From the NCBI RefSeq assembly GCF_017639205.1, contig NZ_CP071139.1, positions 5,703,501-5,767,500 of the forward strand: a DNA stretch of 64,000 bases, given 5' to 3'. Numbering within the stretch: the first letter of the stretch is position 1; each line of letters begins with the position of its first letter. A program made the position numbers and the translations under genes. The notes beneath the pieces are model-generated. The model had not been told where the DNA came from, ran no database searches, and saw only the letters and a program-made list of their open reading frames with translations. The DNA comes from Streptomyces nojiriensis (GTDB lineage Bacteria; Actinomycetota; Actinomycetes; Streptomycetales; Streptomycetaceae). This document shows, in pieces, positions 42,010-50,059 of this stretch.

Positions 42010-42783
42010 TCAGCGGCCCTCCAGCTGCTCCCGCACCTGCCGGGGCCGGTTGGTGATGATCGTGTCCACGCCGAGCCGCAGGCACAGCTCCACGTCCTGC
42101 GGCTCGTCCACCGTCCACACCCGCACCGACAGCCCCTTCGCCTTCAGCCGGGCCACCAGCCCCGGATCCTTGCGCACCAGGTCGATGCCCGGCCCGGCAT
42201 GCCCCGCGAACGGCGGCCGGAGCGGCCGCAGCCGCCGCTCGATCAGGTAGACGGCCGGCAGGCCGGGCGCGAGCCGGTTCAGCCTGATCAGGGCGTTGCG
42301 CGAGAAGCTCATGACCTCGACCAGGCCCGCCCGGCCGTCGGCCAGTCCGTGGTCCTTCAGGACCCGTACGAGCTCGGCCTCCAGACGGCCGCCGGCGCGG
42401 GTGGGGTGCTTGGTCTCCACGGCCAGCCCGACGGGCCGGTCGGCGGCCAGCGCCTCCTTCAGGAGGTCCTCGAAGAGGAGCACCTGCGCCCCGCGGTGCT
42501 CCGCGCCCTTCCAGCCGCCGAAGTCGAGCGCGGACAGCTGCGCGTAGGTCATCTCGGAGACCACCCCGCGCCCGTCGGAGGTCCGCTCCACCCGCCGGTC
42601 GTGGACACACACCAGCTTGTGGTCGGCGGTCAGGCGTACGTCGCATTCGAGCGCGTCGGCCCCGTCGGCGATGGCCTGCCGGTAGGCGGCCAAGGTGTGC
42701 TCGGGGTGCTCGTCGGAGGCCCCGCGGTGGGCGACCACCCGGACGGTGCGGGCGGTGGCGGGGAGCATGGACTGCCGGTTCAT
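42010..42783 (-). CDS. Glycerophosphodiester phosphodiesterase
   Basis: A 257-residue GDPD-fold enzyme that hydrolyses glycerophosphodiesters to glycerol 3-phosphate and an alcohol. Catalytic and metal residues are visible in VVAHRGASDEHPEHTLAAY (His, Arg, Glu), ALECDVRLTADHKLVCVHD (Glu, Asp, His) and ETKHP. The C-terminal barrel phrase VRVWTVDEPQDVELCLRLGV and IITNRP are typical. There is no signal peptide, so it is cytoplasmic, unlike secreted GlpQ enzymes. It is probably monocistronic and convergent with the preceding membrane protein gene. Confidence 0.93.
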   Translation of the reverse strand: MNRQSMLPATARTVRVVAHRGASDEHPEHTLAAYRQAIADGADALECDVRLTADHKLVCVHDRRVERTSDGRGVVSEMTYAQLSALDFGGWKGAEHRGAQVLLFEDLLKEALAADRPVGLAVETKHPTRAGGRLEAELVRVLKDHGLADGRAGLVEVMSFSRNALIRLNRLAPGLPAVYLIERRLRPLRPPFAGHAGPGIDLVRKDPGLVARLKAKGLSVRVWTVDEPQDVELCLRLGVDTIITNRPRQVREQLEGR

Positions 42784-42836
42784 GGGACAGACGTTATCCG
42801 GATGCGTGGAACGCCCCGGTACCGCATCCTGCCCGG

Positions 42837-43226
42837 GTGGCCGAACAGCAGATGTACCTGACCTTGCACTGCGAGCCGTGCGAGGACTGCGTCCAGGAGG
42901 ACTGGCAGTTCATCCGGGACGGCGAGCTGCACTGGGCGGGGTTCGAGCACTGCCCGCGGTACGAGGCCTACGTCTGCGACGACGGCCGGGGCGTACCGCC
43001 GCCGTGGATCCGGGACCGCATCGTGGCCCGGGAAGGCACGGTCCACCTACCGGTCGGCGGGCCCGACGGGGTGCCGATCACGCTGCTGCGCCGGGTGTAC
43101 GGGCTGAGCATCGCCGAGGTGGCTGCCGCGCGGAAGACGGGGTACCGGGCCACCCCCGTTGAGGCCCGGTACCTGTCCGACGCCGCGACTAGGACTTCGG
43201 CCGCGGGGCCAGGGGCGCCGGGGTGA
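42837..43226 (+). CDS. Small Cys-rich hypothetical protein
   Basis: A 129-residue protein with an N-terminal cysteine cluster (HCEPCEDCVQEDW, then FEHCPRYEAYVCDD) that could bind a metal, followed by an Arg-rich helical region (WIRDRIVAREGTVHL, ITLLRRVYGLSIAEVAAARK). Family not recognised. GTG 42837 or ATG 42852 could start it. Its last 38 bp overlap the 3' end of the convergent gene, so the extreme C-terminus (Ala/Gly-rich) may not be functional. Confidence 0.65.
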   Translation: MAEQQMYLTLHCEPCEDCVQEDWQFIRDGELHWAGFEHCPRYEAYVCDDGRGVPPPWIRDRIVAREGTVHLPVGGPDGVPITLLRRVYGLSIAEVAAARKTGYRATPVEARYLSDAATRTSAAGPGAPG

Positions 43227-43797
43227 CCTTGAAGCCGCCCTTGGTGACCTCGGTGAAGGGGGCCGGGGCCATGCACGTGCCCACGCGGGGCTCGGACACC
43301 GATCCGTCGGGCTTCACGTCGACGTTGGCGATGCCCCACGAGAAGCCCACCCGGTCGGGCCCGCCGCGCTCCCCGTCCTGGACGCTGATCCCGATCCGCT
43401 TGCCCTCCCAGCCGACGTTCGAGGACGTGACCACCGCGGTGATCGTGGCCGTTTTGCCGCCGGTGACCATGCAGTCCACCTCCGCCTCGGCGACGCCGGT
43501 GAAGCCCGCGTCGGGCATGGCGTGGTAGACGGTCACCTTGCCGCGCGCGTCGACCGGCATGCCCTGCTCCCCGCCCGGGGCCGGGAAGGGCCTGCTCCAC
43601 GGGGCGGCGTCGGCGTCGACGGTGAAACGGATGTCGTGCTCCTTCGGCACGTAGGGATAGGACACCGTCCCGCCGCCGTGCACCGAGGCGAGCTTCGGCG
43701 CGGCCGGCGCCGCGGGGGCCGGGGCCGCGCCGATCAGCGTCGCCACCAGGGCGGCGGCGGTCCCGGCCAGGACGAGCGCGCGCTTGCGGTTCTTCAT
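43189..43797 (-). CDS. Secreted hypothetical protein
   Basis: A 202-residue exported protein with a Sec signal peptide (MKNRKRALVLAGTAAALVAT, cleavage after APA/APAAPA at about 30). The mature domain is beta-rich (VTVYHAMPDAGFTGVAEAEV) with two cysteines, one near the middle (EVDCMV) and one near the C-terminus (VGTCMAP), likely a disulfide. No family recognised. ATG 43797 has GGGAG 7 bases upstream. The 3' end overlaps the convergent gene by 38 bp. Confidence 0.75.
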   Translation of the reverse strand: MKNRKRALVLAGTAAALVATLIGAAPAPAAPAAPKLASVHGGGTVSYPYVPKEHDIRFTVDADAAPWSRPFPAPGGEQGMPVDARGKVTVYHAMPDAGFTGVAEAEVDCMVTGGKTATITAVVTSSNVGWEGKRIGISVQDGERGGPDRVGFSWGIANVDVKPDGSVSEPRVGTCMAPAPFTEVTKGGFKVTPAPLAPRPKS

Positions 43798-44111
43798 CGT
43801 GAACTCCCGTTGAAAGTCGAGCCGTTCGGCTACGGGAAACAGCCTCGCCGGGAGCCCGCCGGCCTGCCATCTGCCGATGGGCGGACATGCCTGAGGGCCT
43901 CTCCCCCGAACGGGGGAGAGGCCCTCAGGCATGTCCGGTAGATCCGGCGCTTCGGTGGGCAGGCCGCAGCTCTCCTGGCGGGTACCTTCTCGTGCGGAAG
44001 CAGGCTCACGGGTCTGCTCGACCCTGCGGGGGCCCCGGTTGCGCACGACCCGGCCGTTGCCGGAATCTGCTTGCCCGTCTACCGCATCGAGACACTTCGC
44101 CAGGAGCTTAT
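43798..44111. other. Intergenic region with long palindrome and possible gene remnant
   Basis: 314 bp between divergent genes. It holds the 56-bp palindrome at 43882-43937 and, on the minus strand at about 43990-44180, a stretch reading KLLAKCLDAVDGQADSGNGR then VVRN. That stretch resembles the C-terminal small domain of SpoVK/CbbX-type AAA ATPases, with no intact gene around it. The divergent promoters must also lie here. Confidence 0.4.
43882..43937. terminator. 56-bp near-perfect palindrome (27-bp arms)
   Basis: Left arm 43882-43908 (starting CGGACATGCCTGAGGGCC) and right arm 43911-43937 are perfectly complementary, separated only by AA. The shape is that of a strong bidirectional terminator, but the flanking intact genes point away from it. 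It may be left over from a lost gene or insulate the two divergent promoters. Confidence 0.7.
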
Positions 44112-44696
44112 ATGCCGGTTCTGGAAGATGGCCTTGCGTGGCTTCCGTCCTCCTTCCCCCAGGGGTTTTCCCTGCTGTTCGCCCGGGATGTGGAACCTCG
44201 AACACTTCTCGAGTTGATGGGATGTGAGGAAGGGTCATTCGAAGTCATGGACAGGGACGACGCCGAGGAATTCCAGCAGGAAGATCCCGAGGAACGGAGC
44301 ATGCTGCGAGCCGGTTCGGTCGGACCGTGGGCATTTGCCGTCCAGTCGTGGGGGGCGCACATTCTGGAGAGCGACGCCCTGCAGAATGTTTCCGCTGTGG
44401 CCGAAACCGTTGCCATGGTGCGCACCGAGACTGTTCCGTGGTTCGCCTACGCGAAGGACGGGCAGACACTGTGCAGCTTCGATCCCGGCCTTCCTGACCT
44501 CCGTGACGGTGCCGATCGCGATGTTCTGCTTTCCCATATGGTGGAATCCGGTTTTCGGGTCGAGGGGCGGGACTCCGGCGTCTCTCCGGTCGATGCGATG
44601 CTCGGACTCGCCGAAAGGGCCTTCGGGCTGGGGCTCTCACGCGAATTGGTCGTGGACGGCGAGCTGCTCGCCGGCGTTGCCGAGGCGACGCCCTGA
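44112..44696 (+). CDS. DUF6461-like protein
   Basis: A 194-residue soluble acidic protein. The layout WAFAVQSWGAHILESDALQN, PWFAYAKDGQTLCSFDPGLP and a C-terminal LAERAFGLGLSREL matches the DUF6461 proteins common in actinobacteria as I remember them. The function is unknown. ATG 44112 is supported by CAGGAG at 44101-44106. GC content and codon use are visibly lower than in neighbouring genes (many TTC/TTT, GAA, TCG choices), which suggests later acquisition. A strong terminator follows at 44714-44749. Confidence 0.7.
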   Translation: MPVLEDGLAWLPSSFPQGFSLLFARDVEPRTLLELMGCEEGSFEVMDRDDAEEFQQEDPEERSMLRAGSVGPWAFAVQSWGAHILESDALQNVSAVAETVAMVRTETVPWFAYAKDGQTLCSFDPGLPDLRDGADRDVLLSHMVESGFRVEGRDSGVSPVDAMLGLAERAFGLGLSRELVVDGELLAGVAEATP

Positions 44697-44713
44697 GTCC
44701 GGTGTGTGAAACC

Positions 44714-44749
44714 ACGTGTGGCCCGCCGGATGTCCGGCGGGCCACACGT
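44714..44749. terminator. Bidirectional terminator
   Basis: A perfect 17-bp stem ACGTGTGGCCCGCCGGA / TCCGGCGGGCCACACGT with a TG tip, between the DUF6461-like stop and the minus-strand remnant stop at 44755. Confidence 0.92.
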
Positions 44750-44754
44750 ATATG

Positions 44755-44880
44755 TCACGGAAGTTCGCAGAGCGTCTGATCGCAGTTCTCGAACCCTGGA
44801 GTGCTCACGTAGTAGCGGTCCTTGTCATGCAGGCGAACCGCCGTGGTGAAGTTGCCCGACCCGCCGCCCGGCGCGGCGGC
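44755..44880 (-). pseudogene. C-terminal remnant of a secreted-type protein gene
   Basis: The minus strand reads GGGSGNFTTAVRLHDKDRYY, then VSTPGFENCDQTLCELP and TGA, with protein-like composition and AT-richer codons than its surroundings. It is followed at once by a terminator. No start codon with a ribosome-binding site lies between this stretch and the fumarase stop at 44915, and upstream the frame turns into low-complexity Pro/Arg/Ala. It looks like the 3' end of a gene whose 5' part was lost. Two cysteines suggest an extracellular protein. Confidence 0.45.
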
Positions 44881-44914
44881 GCCGGGGGCTCTCCGGGGGC
44901 GGGGGAGTGCCGGG

Positions 44915-46582
44915 CTATGCCAGGCCGGGTCCGCGCACCGGGATGTGGGTGAACGTCGGCTCCGGGGCCGGGTTCTGGAAGAAGTCGTTGCCCTTGTCGT
45001 CGACCACGATGAAGGCCGGGAAGTCCTCGACCTCGATCTTCCAGACCGCCTCCATGCCGAGCTCCTCGTACTCCAGGACCTCGACCTTCTTGATGCAGTC
45101 CTGGGCCAGGCGCGCCGCCGGGCCGCCGATCGAGCCCAGGTAGAAGCCGCCGTGCCGGCCGCACGCGTCCGTCACCTGCTGGGAGCGGTTGCCCTTGGCC
45201 AGCATGACCTTGGAGCCGCCCGCCGCCTGGAACTGCTCGACGTAGGAGTCCATGCGGCCGGCCGTGGTCGGGCCGAAGGAGCCCGATGCGTAGCCCTCGG
45301 GGGTCTTCGCGGGACCGGCGTAGTAGACCGGGTGGTCCTTCAGGTACTGGGGCATCTCCGCGCCCGAGTCCAGCAGTTCCTTGATCTTGGCGTGCGCGAT
45401 GTCGCGCGCCACGACCAGCGGGCCGGTGAGGGACAGGCGGGTTTTGACCGGGTGCTGCGTGAGGGTCGCCAGGATGTCGTCCATCGGCTGGTTCAGGTCG
45501 ATCTTGACGACGTCCGCCGCGTCGTTCAGGTGCTCGTCCGTGGTCTCCGGCAGGAAGCGGGCCGGGTCGCGCTCCAGCTGCTCCAGGAAGACGCCCTCGG
45601 CGGTGATCTTCGCGGTGGCCTGGCGGTCCGCCGAGCAGGACACGGCGATGGCGACCGGCAGGGACGCGCCGTGCCGGGGGAGGCGCACGACGCGGACGTC
45701 GTGGCAGAAGTACTTGCCGCCGAACTGCGCGCCGATGCCGATCTTCTGGGTCAGCTCGAAGACCTGCTGCTCCAGGGCCTCGTCGCGGAAGCCGTGGCCC
45801 AGCGCGGAGCCCTCGCGGGGCAGCTCGTCCAGGTAGTGCGCCGAGGCGTACTTGGCGGTCTTCAGCGCGTGCTCGGCGGAGGTGCCGCCGACCACGATCG
45901 CCAGGTGGTAGGGCGGGCAGGCCGCCGTACCGAGCGAGCGGATCTTCTCCTCCAGGAACTTCATCATGGAGGCCTCGTTGAGGACCGCCTTGGTCTCCTG
46001 GTAGAGGAACGACTTGTTGGCCGAGCCGCCGCCCTTGGCCATGAAGAGGAACTTGTACGCGCCGCCGTCGGTCGCGTACAGCTCGATCTGCGCGGGCAGG
46101 TTCGAGCCGGTGTTCTTCTCCTCCCACATGGTGAGGGGGGCCATCTGCGAGTAGCGCAGGTTCAGACGGGTGTACGCGTCGTAGATGCCGCGGGAGAGCG
46201 CCGCCTCGTCACCGCCCTCGGTGAGGACGTTCTGGCCGCGCTTGCCCATGACGATCGCCGTGCCCGTGTCCTGGCACATCGGCAGGACGCCGGCCGCCGC
46301 GATGTTCGCGTTCTTCAGGAGGTCGAGCGCGACGAACTTGTCGTTCGAGGAGGCCTCGGGGTCGTCGATGATGCGGCGCAGCTGCGCGAGGTGCGCGGGG
46401 CGCAGGAAGTGCTGGATGTCGTGGATGGCCTCTTCGGCGAGCTTGCGCAGCGCCTCCGGCTCGACCTTGAGGAACGTACGGCCGTCCGCCTCGAAGGTGG
46501 ACACGCCCTCGGCGGTCACCAGCCGGTACGGGGTGGTGTCCTCGCCCAGGGGCAGCAGGTCGGTGTACGCAAACTCTGGCAT
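44915..46582 (-). CDS. fumB: Class I fumarate hydratase ([4Fe-4S])
   Basis: A 555-residue oxygen-sensitive fumarase of the hydro-lyase, tartrate-dehydratase type, with the alpha part (GVLPMCQDTGTAIVMGKRG, first cluster cysteine) and beta part (ASGSFGPTTAGRMDSYVEQF) fused. Further cluster cysteines are in TAACPPYHLAIVVGGTS and VAIAVSCSADR. ATG 46582 is preferred to ATG 46594 because the only ribosome-binding site (GAGGA) abuts the earlier ATG. It is not homologous to fumC in this window. Acts in the TCA cycle, perhaps under low oxygen. Divergent from the DUF1707 gene. Confidence 0.95.
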   Translation of the reverse strand: MPEFAYTDLLPLGEDTTPYRLVTAEGVSTFEADGRTFLKVEPEALRKLAEEAIHDIQHFLRPAHLAQLRRIIDDPEASSNDKFVALDLLKNANIAAAGVLPMCQDTGTAIVMGKRGQNVLTEGGDEAALSRGIYDAYTRLNLRYSQMAPLTMWEEKNTGSNLPAQIELYATDGGAYKFLFMAKGGGSANKSFLYQETKAVLNEASMMKFLEEKIRSLGTAACPPYHLAIVVGGTSAEHALKTAKYASAHYLDELPREGSALGHGFRDEALEQQVFELTQKIGIGAQFGGKYFCHDVRVVRLPRHGASLPVAIAVSCSADRQATAKITAEGVFLEQLERDPARFLPETTDEHLNDAADVVKIDLNQPMDDILATLTQHPVKTRLSLTGPLVVARDIAHAKIKELLDSGAEMPQYLKDHPVYYAGPAKTPEGYASGSFGPTTAGRMDSYVEQFQAAGGSKVMLAKGNRSQQVTDACGRHGGFYLGSIGGPAARLAQDCIKKVEVLEYEELGMEAVWKIEVEDFPAFIVVDDKGNDFFQNPAPEPTFTHIPVRGPGLA

Positions 46583-46720
46583 GACGGCAGTCATTCCTCA
46601 CTCGGCAGACGGCGCTGGCGACCAATTGGCAGCGCGGTTAACCAGCGTAGGACCTCTCCCCGGGGGCGGGACTGTGAGGTAAGGCTCACTCAGCAGTATC
46701 GCGATCTATCGTGTCTGGCT

Positions 46721-47407
46721 ATGCTGGGCGTCGTGGACCTGGAAAAGCACCCCGCCGCCCCCGCACCCGCTCCCGCGAACTCCGCCCCCGCCGAGCTGCG
46801 CGCCTCCGACGCGGACCGGGACCGGATCGCGCAGATCCTCGGCGATGCCCTCGCCGAAGGCCGGCTGACGGCCGAGGAGCATTCCGACCGCCTGGACACG
46901 CTCTACGCGGTCAAGACCGTCGGCGAGCTGGAAGTGCTCGTACGGGATCTGCCCGCGCCCGGCGGCGTCCATGCCCCGTCCGCGTACGCGCCCCCCGCGA
47001 CCGCCCCGGGCGGCCCCGCCGAGACCATAGTGGCCGTGTGCAGCAGCTCCGCGCGCAAGGGCCGCTGGCGGCCCGGCGCGCACACCCGCGCGATCTCGGT
47101 GATGGGCGACATCAACATCGACCTCACCGAGGCGGTCTTCGAACAGCAGGTCACCGAGATCAACGTGACCTGCGTCCTCGGCAACGTCGAGGTCCTGGTC
47201 CCGGAGAACGTCACCCTGCGCGGCTACGGCAGCGGGGTCCTCGGCAACTTCGAGGTGCGCGGCGAGGGCCGCGGCGAGAGCGACCCGCAGGCGCCGGTGG
47301 TGATCGTGCGGGGCTTCGCCCTGCTGGGCAACATCGAGGCGCGGCCCAAGCCGGGAGCCCGCCTGGTGGACCTGGCCCGCAAGCTGCGCAAGCGCCTGGA
47401 CGGCTGA
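46721..47407 (+). CDS. DUF1707 / LiaF-like cell-envelope protein
   Basis: A 228-residue protein with an N-terminal DUF1707 domain (about 28-80: ELRASDADRDRIAQILGDAL, EGRLTAEEHSDRLDTLYAVK) and a C-terminal cell-wall-active LiaF/DUF2154-like beta domain (about 125-215: AISVMGDINIDL, EINVTCVLGNVEVLVPENV). There is no membrane helix between the domains, unlike many relatives. These proteins are thought to sense or respond to envelope stress. ATG 46721 lacks a clear ribosome-binding site. GTG 46733 is an alternative and the message may be nearly leaderless. Confidence 0.88.
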   Translation: MLGVVDLEKHPAAPAPAPANSAPAELRASDADRDRIAQILGDALAEGRLTAEEHSDRLDTLYAVKTVGELEVLVRDLPAPGGVHAPSAYAPPATAPGGPAETIVAVCSSSARKGRWRPGAHTRAISVMGDINIDLTEAVFEQQVTEINVTCVLGNVEVLVPENVTLRGYGSGVLGNFEVRGEGRGESDPQAPVVIVRGFALLGNIEARPKPGARLVDLARKLRKRLDG

Positions 47408-47505
47408 ACCCGCAGGGCCCGGCGCGGTCGCGGGGCCCGGCGCGGCCGCGGGGTCCGGCGAAATTCGGCCGACGGTCCGCACGGGCAGCCCCTAGGGTCC
47501 GGACC

Positions 47506-48105
47506 ATGACGACGACAGAGTGGGAACTGCTCGACCGGGCGCACGCGACCCTGCGCGAGGCCGTCGCCGGGGTACCCGCCGACGGCTGGGACCTCCCGAC
47601 CCCCTGCGCGCAGTGGAACGTCACCCGGGTCCTCCAGCACGCCGCGGGCGACCAGCTGGCGTACGCCGCCCGCCTGACCGGCGGGCCCGGGCCCGCCGAG
47701 GACCCCTTCGCGCCCTCCGGCACCCTGGCCGGCACGCCGGCGGGCCTGCTGGACCCGGCGCTCGCCGCCGCGGCCGAGGCCTTCGCCGGGGTCGCCCCCG
47801 ACGACGCCGAGGTGGCCGTGCCGCTGCCGCCCTTCTCCGTACCGGCGGCGACGGCCGTCGGCGCCGCCGCACTCGACGCCGCCGTGCACGCCTGGGACAT
47901 CGCCGTCGCCACGGGCCGGCCGCCGGGTCTGACCGACGAGCTGGCCGCCGCCCTGCGCCCGGCCGCCGACGTCCTCGCCGAGCCCCTGCGCGGCTTCGCC
48001 TACGGCCCGGCCCTCACCCTGGCGCCCGGCGCGGACGACGGTGCGGCGGCGCGCCTGCTGGCCTTCCTCGGACGGCATCCCGGGTGGGCCGCACCCGCGG
48101 CGTGA
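47506..48105 (+). CDS. TIGR03086 family (DinB-like, mycothiol-dependent fold) protein
   Basis: A 199-residue protein of the DinB/MDMPI fold. The N-terminal signature is LLDRAHATLREAVAGVPADG followed by WDLPTPCAQWNVTRVLQHAAG, with the metal-binding His in the last phrase and further His in AVHAWDIAVATG. TIGR03086 members share the metal site with maleylpyruvate isomerase and are typical of mycothiol-producing actinobacteria. The substrate is unknown. ATG 47506 has a weak site. It lies between DUF1707 and the WhiB-like gene. Confidence 0.85.
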   Translation: MTTTEWELLDRAHATLREAVAGVPADGWDLPTPCAQWNVTRVLQHAAGDQLAYAARLTGGPGPAEDPFAPSGTLAGTPAGLLDPALAAAAEAFAGVAPDDAEVAVPLPPFSVPAATAVGAAALDAAVHAWDIAVATGRPPGLTDELAAALRPAADVLAEPLRGFAYGPALTLAPGADDGAAARLLAFLGRHPGWAAPAA

Positions 48106-48237
48106 CGGTCCGCCCGGCGGGGTCTCGTTTCGGACGAACCCCCGGCGGCCCGTGGCGCGCGGTGCATAGGGGCGCGTACAGCGGGTAGGGACAGGTGCGT
48201 CGTCTCTCGCTCACGTATACGTCGTCAGGAGTAGACC

Positions 48238-48636
48238 GTGCCGCATCCGCCGCATCAGTCCTTGCAGGTAGCCGCCGTCCAGAGTCTTCCGGGGCGTGCG
48301 GCCGCCGTGCCGAAGCCGCGGGTGCCGGCGAGGGCGGAGGACGGCCCATGGCATGCGGAGGCGGTGTGCCGCCGCGACGAGGCGGGGCTCTTCTTCGCGC
48401 CGTCCAAGGAGCCGACCGCGGCCAGGCTCTCCCGCGAGGAGGCCGCCAAGCGCGTCTGTGCCCGCTGCCCGGTGATGGTCGCCTGCCGGGAGCACGCGCT
48501 GCTCCAGCCCGAGCCGTACGGGGTGTGGGGCGGGCTCACCGCCGCCGAGCGCCGGGTGGTGCTGGCGAGGATGCGGCGCAGGGCCGCCGAGCTGCGCCAG
48601 GCCCCGGGGGCCGGGCCGATCGCCGCGGCGGGCTGA
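48238..48636 (+). CDS. wblI: WhiB-like iron-sulfur protein (probably WblI)
   Basis: A 132-residue Wbl protein. The [4Fe-4S] cysteines are C44 (EAVCRRDE), C74 and C77 (RVCARCP) and C83 (VACREH), the standard C-Xn-CxxC-x5-C pattern, followed by the turn GVWGGLT and a basic C-terminal helix (RRVVLARMRRRAAELRQ). An N-terminal extension of about 35 residues is present. It lies between fumarase and glpX, where S. coelicolor has wblI. That identity rests on remembered synteny. Wbl proteins partner sigma factors to control development or stress. GTG start. Confidence 0.88.
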   Translation: MPHPPHQSLQVAAVQSLPGRAAAVPKPRVPARAEDGPWHAEAVCRRDEAGLFFAPSKEPTAARLSREEAAKRVCARCPVMVACREHALLQPEPYGVWGGLTAAERRVVLARMRRRAAELRQAPGAGPIAAAG

Positions 48637-48789
48637 GCCGGTCGCCGGGTCGCCGGCCGCGGGCGCCGGACGTGGCGCGGGACGTGGCGCGGCACGCCGG
48701 GCATGGCGCCGGACGCCGGACGTGGATGTGCGAGAGGGGCGGTACCGCCGCACGCGGTGACCGCCCCTCTCGCTTCCTCACGCCGGTGA

Positions 48790-49821
48790 CTAGTGCGCGC
48801 GGTCGAAGTCGATCGCGCTGTACGCGCGCAGCTTCGACAGGCGGTGCGTGGAGTCGATCCGCCGGATCGTGCCCGACTTCGAGCGCATGACCAGCGAGGA
48901 CGTGGTCGCGGTCTCCGAGCGGTAGTGGACGCCGCGCAGCAGCTCGCCGTCGGTGATGCCGGTGGCGACGAAGAAGACGTTCTCGCCGGACACCAGGTCG
49001 TTCGTGGTCAGGACGCGGTCGAGGTCGTGACCGGCGTCGAGCGCGCGCTGGCGCTCGGCCTCGTCCTTCGGCCAGAGCTTGCCCTGGATGGTGCCGCCGA
49101 GGCACTTTATGGCGCACGCCGAGATGATGCCCTCGGGGGTGCCGCCGATGCCGAGGAGCAGGTCGACGCCGGTGCCCTCGCGCACGGCCATGACCGAGCC
49201 CGCGACGTCGCCGTCGGAGATGAACTTGATCCGGGCGCCGGTCTCGCGGATCTCCTTGACGATGCCCTCGTGGCGGGGGCGGTCCAGGATGACCACGGTG
49301 ACGTCCTCGACGGCCATGTTCTTGGCCTTGGCGACCCGGCGGATGTTCACCGAGACGGGCGCGTTGATGTCGACGAAGTCGGCGGCCTCGGGGCCGGTGA
49401 CCAGCTTCTCCATGTAGAACACCGCGGACGGGTCGAACATGGTGCCGCGGTCGGCGGCCGCCAGGACGGCGATGGCGTTCGGCATGCCCTTGGCGTTCAG
49501 GGTGGTGCCGTCGATCGGGTCCACGGCGATGTCGACCTCGGCGCCCGTGCCGTCGCCGACCCGCTCGCCGTTGAAGAGCATGGGGGCCTCGTCCTTCTCC
49601 CCCTCGCCGATGACGACGACGCCGTTCATCGAAACGGTGGAGATCAGGGTGCGCATCGCGTTGACCGCGGCACCGTCCGCGCCGATCTTGTCACCGCGTC
49701 CGACCCACCGGCCCGCGGCCATGGCGGCGGCCTCGGTGACCCGTACGAGTTCCAGTGCGAGGTTGCGGTCGGGGGCCTCCGGAGAGACTTCGAGCTGGGG
49801 CGGCAGGTTGTGCTCGGTCAT
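48790..49821 (-). CDS. glpX: Class II fructose-1,6-bisphosphatase
   Basis: A 343-residue GlpX-type FBPase, the main gluconeogenic FBPase of actinobacteria. Signatures include VVVIGEGEKDEAPML, the metal and catalytic phrase VDIAVDPIDGTTLNAKG, RPRHEGIVKEIRETGARI and GIGGTPEGIISACAIKCLGG. ATG 49821 has AAAGGTG 8 bases upstream. Cytosolic, Mg2+/Mn2+ and Li+-sensitive family. Divergent from the DUF4245 gene. Confidence 0.96.
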   Translation of the reverse strand: MTEHNLPPQLEVSPEAPDRNLALELVRVTEAAAMAAGRWVGRGDKIGADGAAVNAMRTLISTVSMNGVVVIGEGEKDEAPMLFNGERVGDGTGAEVDIAVDPIDGTTLNAKGMPNAIAVLAAADRGTMFDPSAVFYMEKLVTGPEAADFVDINAPVSVNIRRVAKAKNMAVEDVTVVILDRPRHEGIVKEIRETGARIKFISDGDVAGSVMAVREGTGVDLLLGIGGTPEGIISACAIKCLGGTIQGKLWPKDEAERQRALDAGHDLDRVLTTNDLVSGENVFFVATGITDGELLRGVHYRSETATTSSLVMRSKSGTIRRIDSTHRLSKLRAYSAIDFDRAH

Positions 49822-50059
49822 CGGAGCGCACCTTTCTGTACGGCGACGGCCGGGAAGTGAGGGTGCTGGAACTCTATCGGTACGTCGACATATTGAGCAG
49901 GGCGGGTCACGTATGAGCGGCATATCGGTCAGTCGATTGTCCTGAGCGAACGTCTTGCGGTCCTCCAGGACCCACCGGGACTCTCCAGGGTCCGCCGAGG
50001 CGCGCCGCTCCGCGACCCCGGCGGTGATCGCCGCCCCGCGATGCGGGACGATGGGTCCC

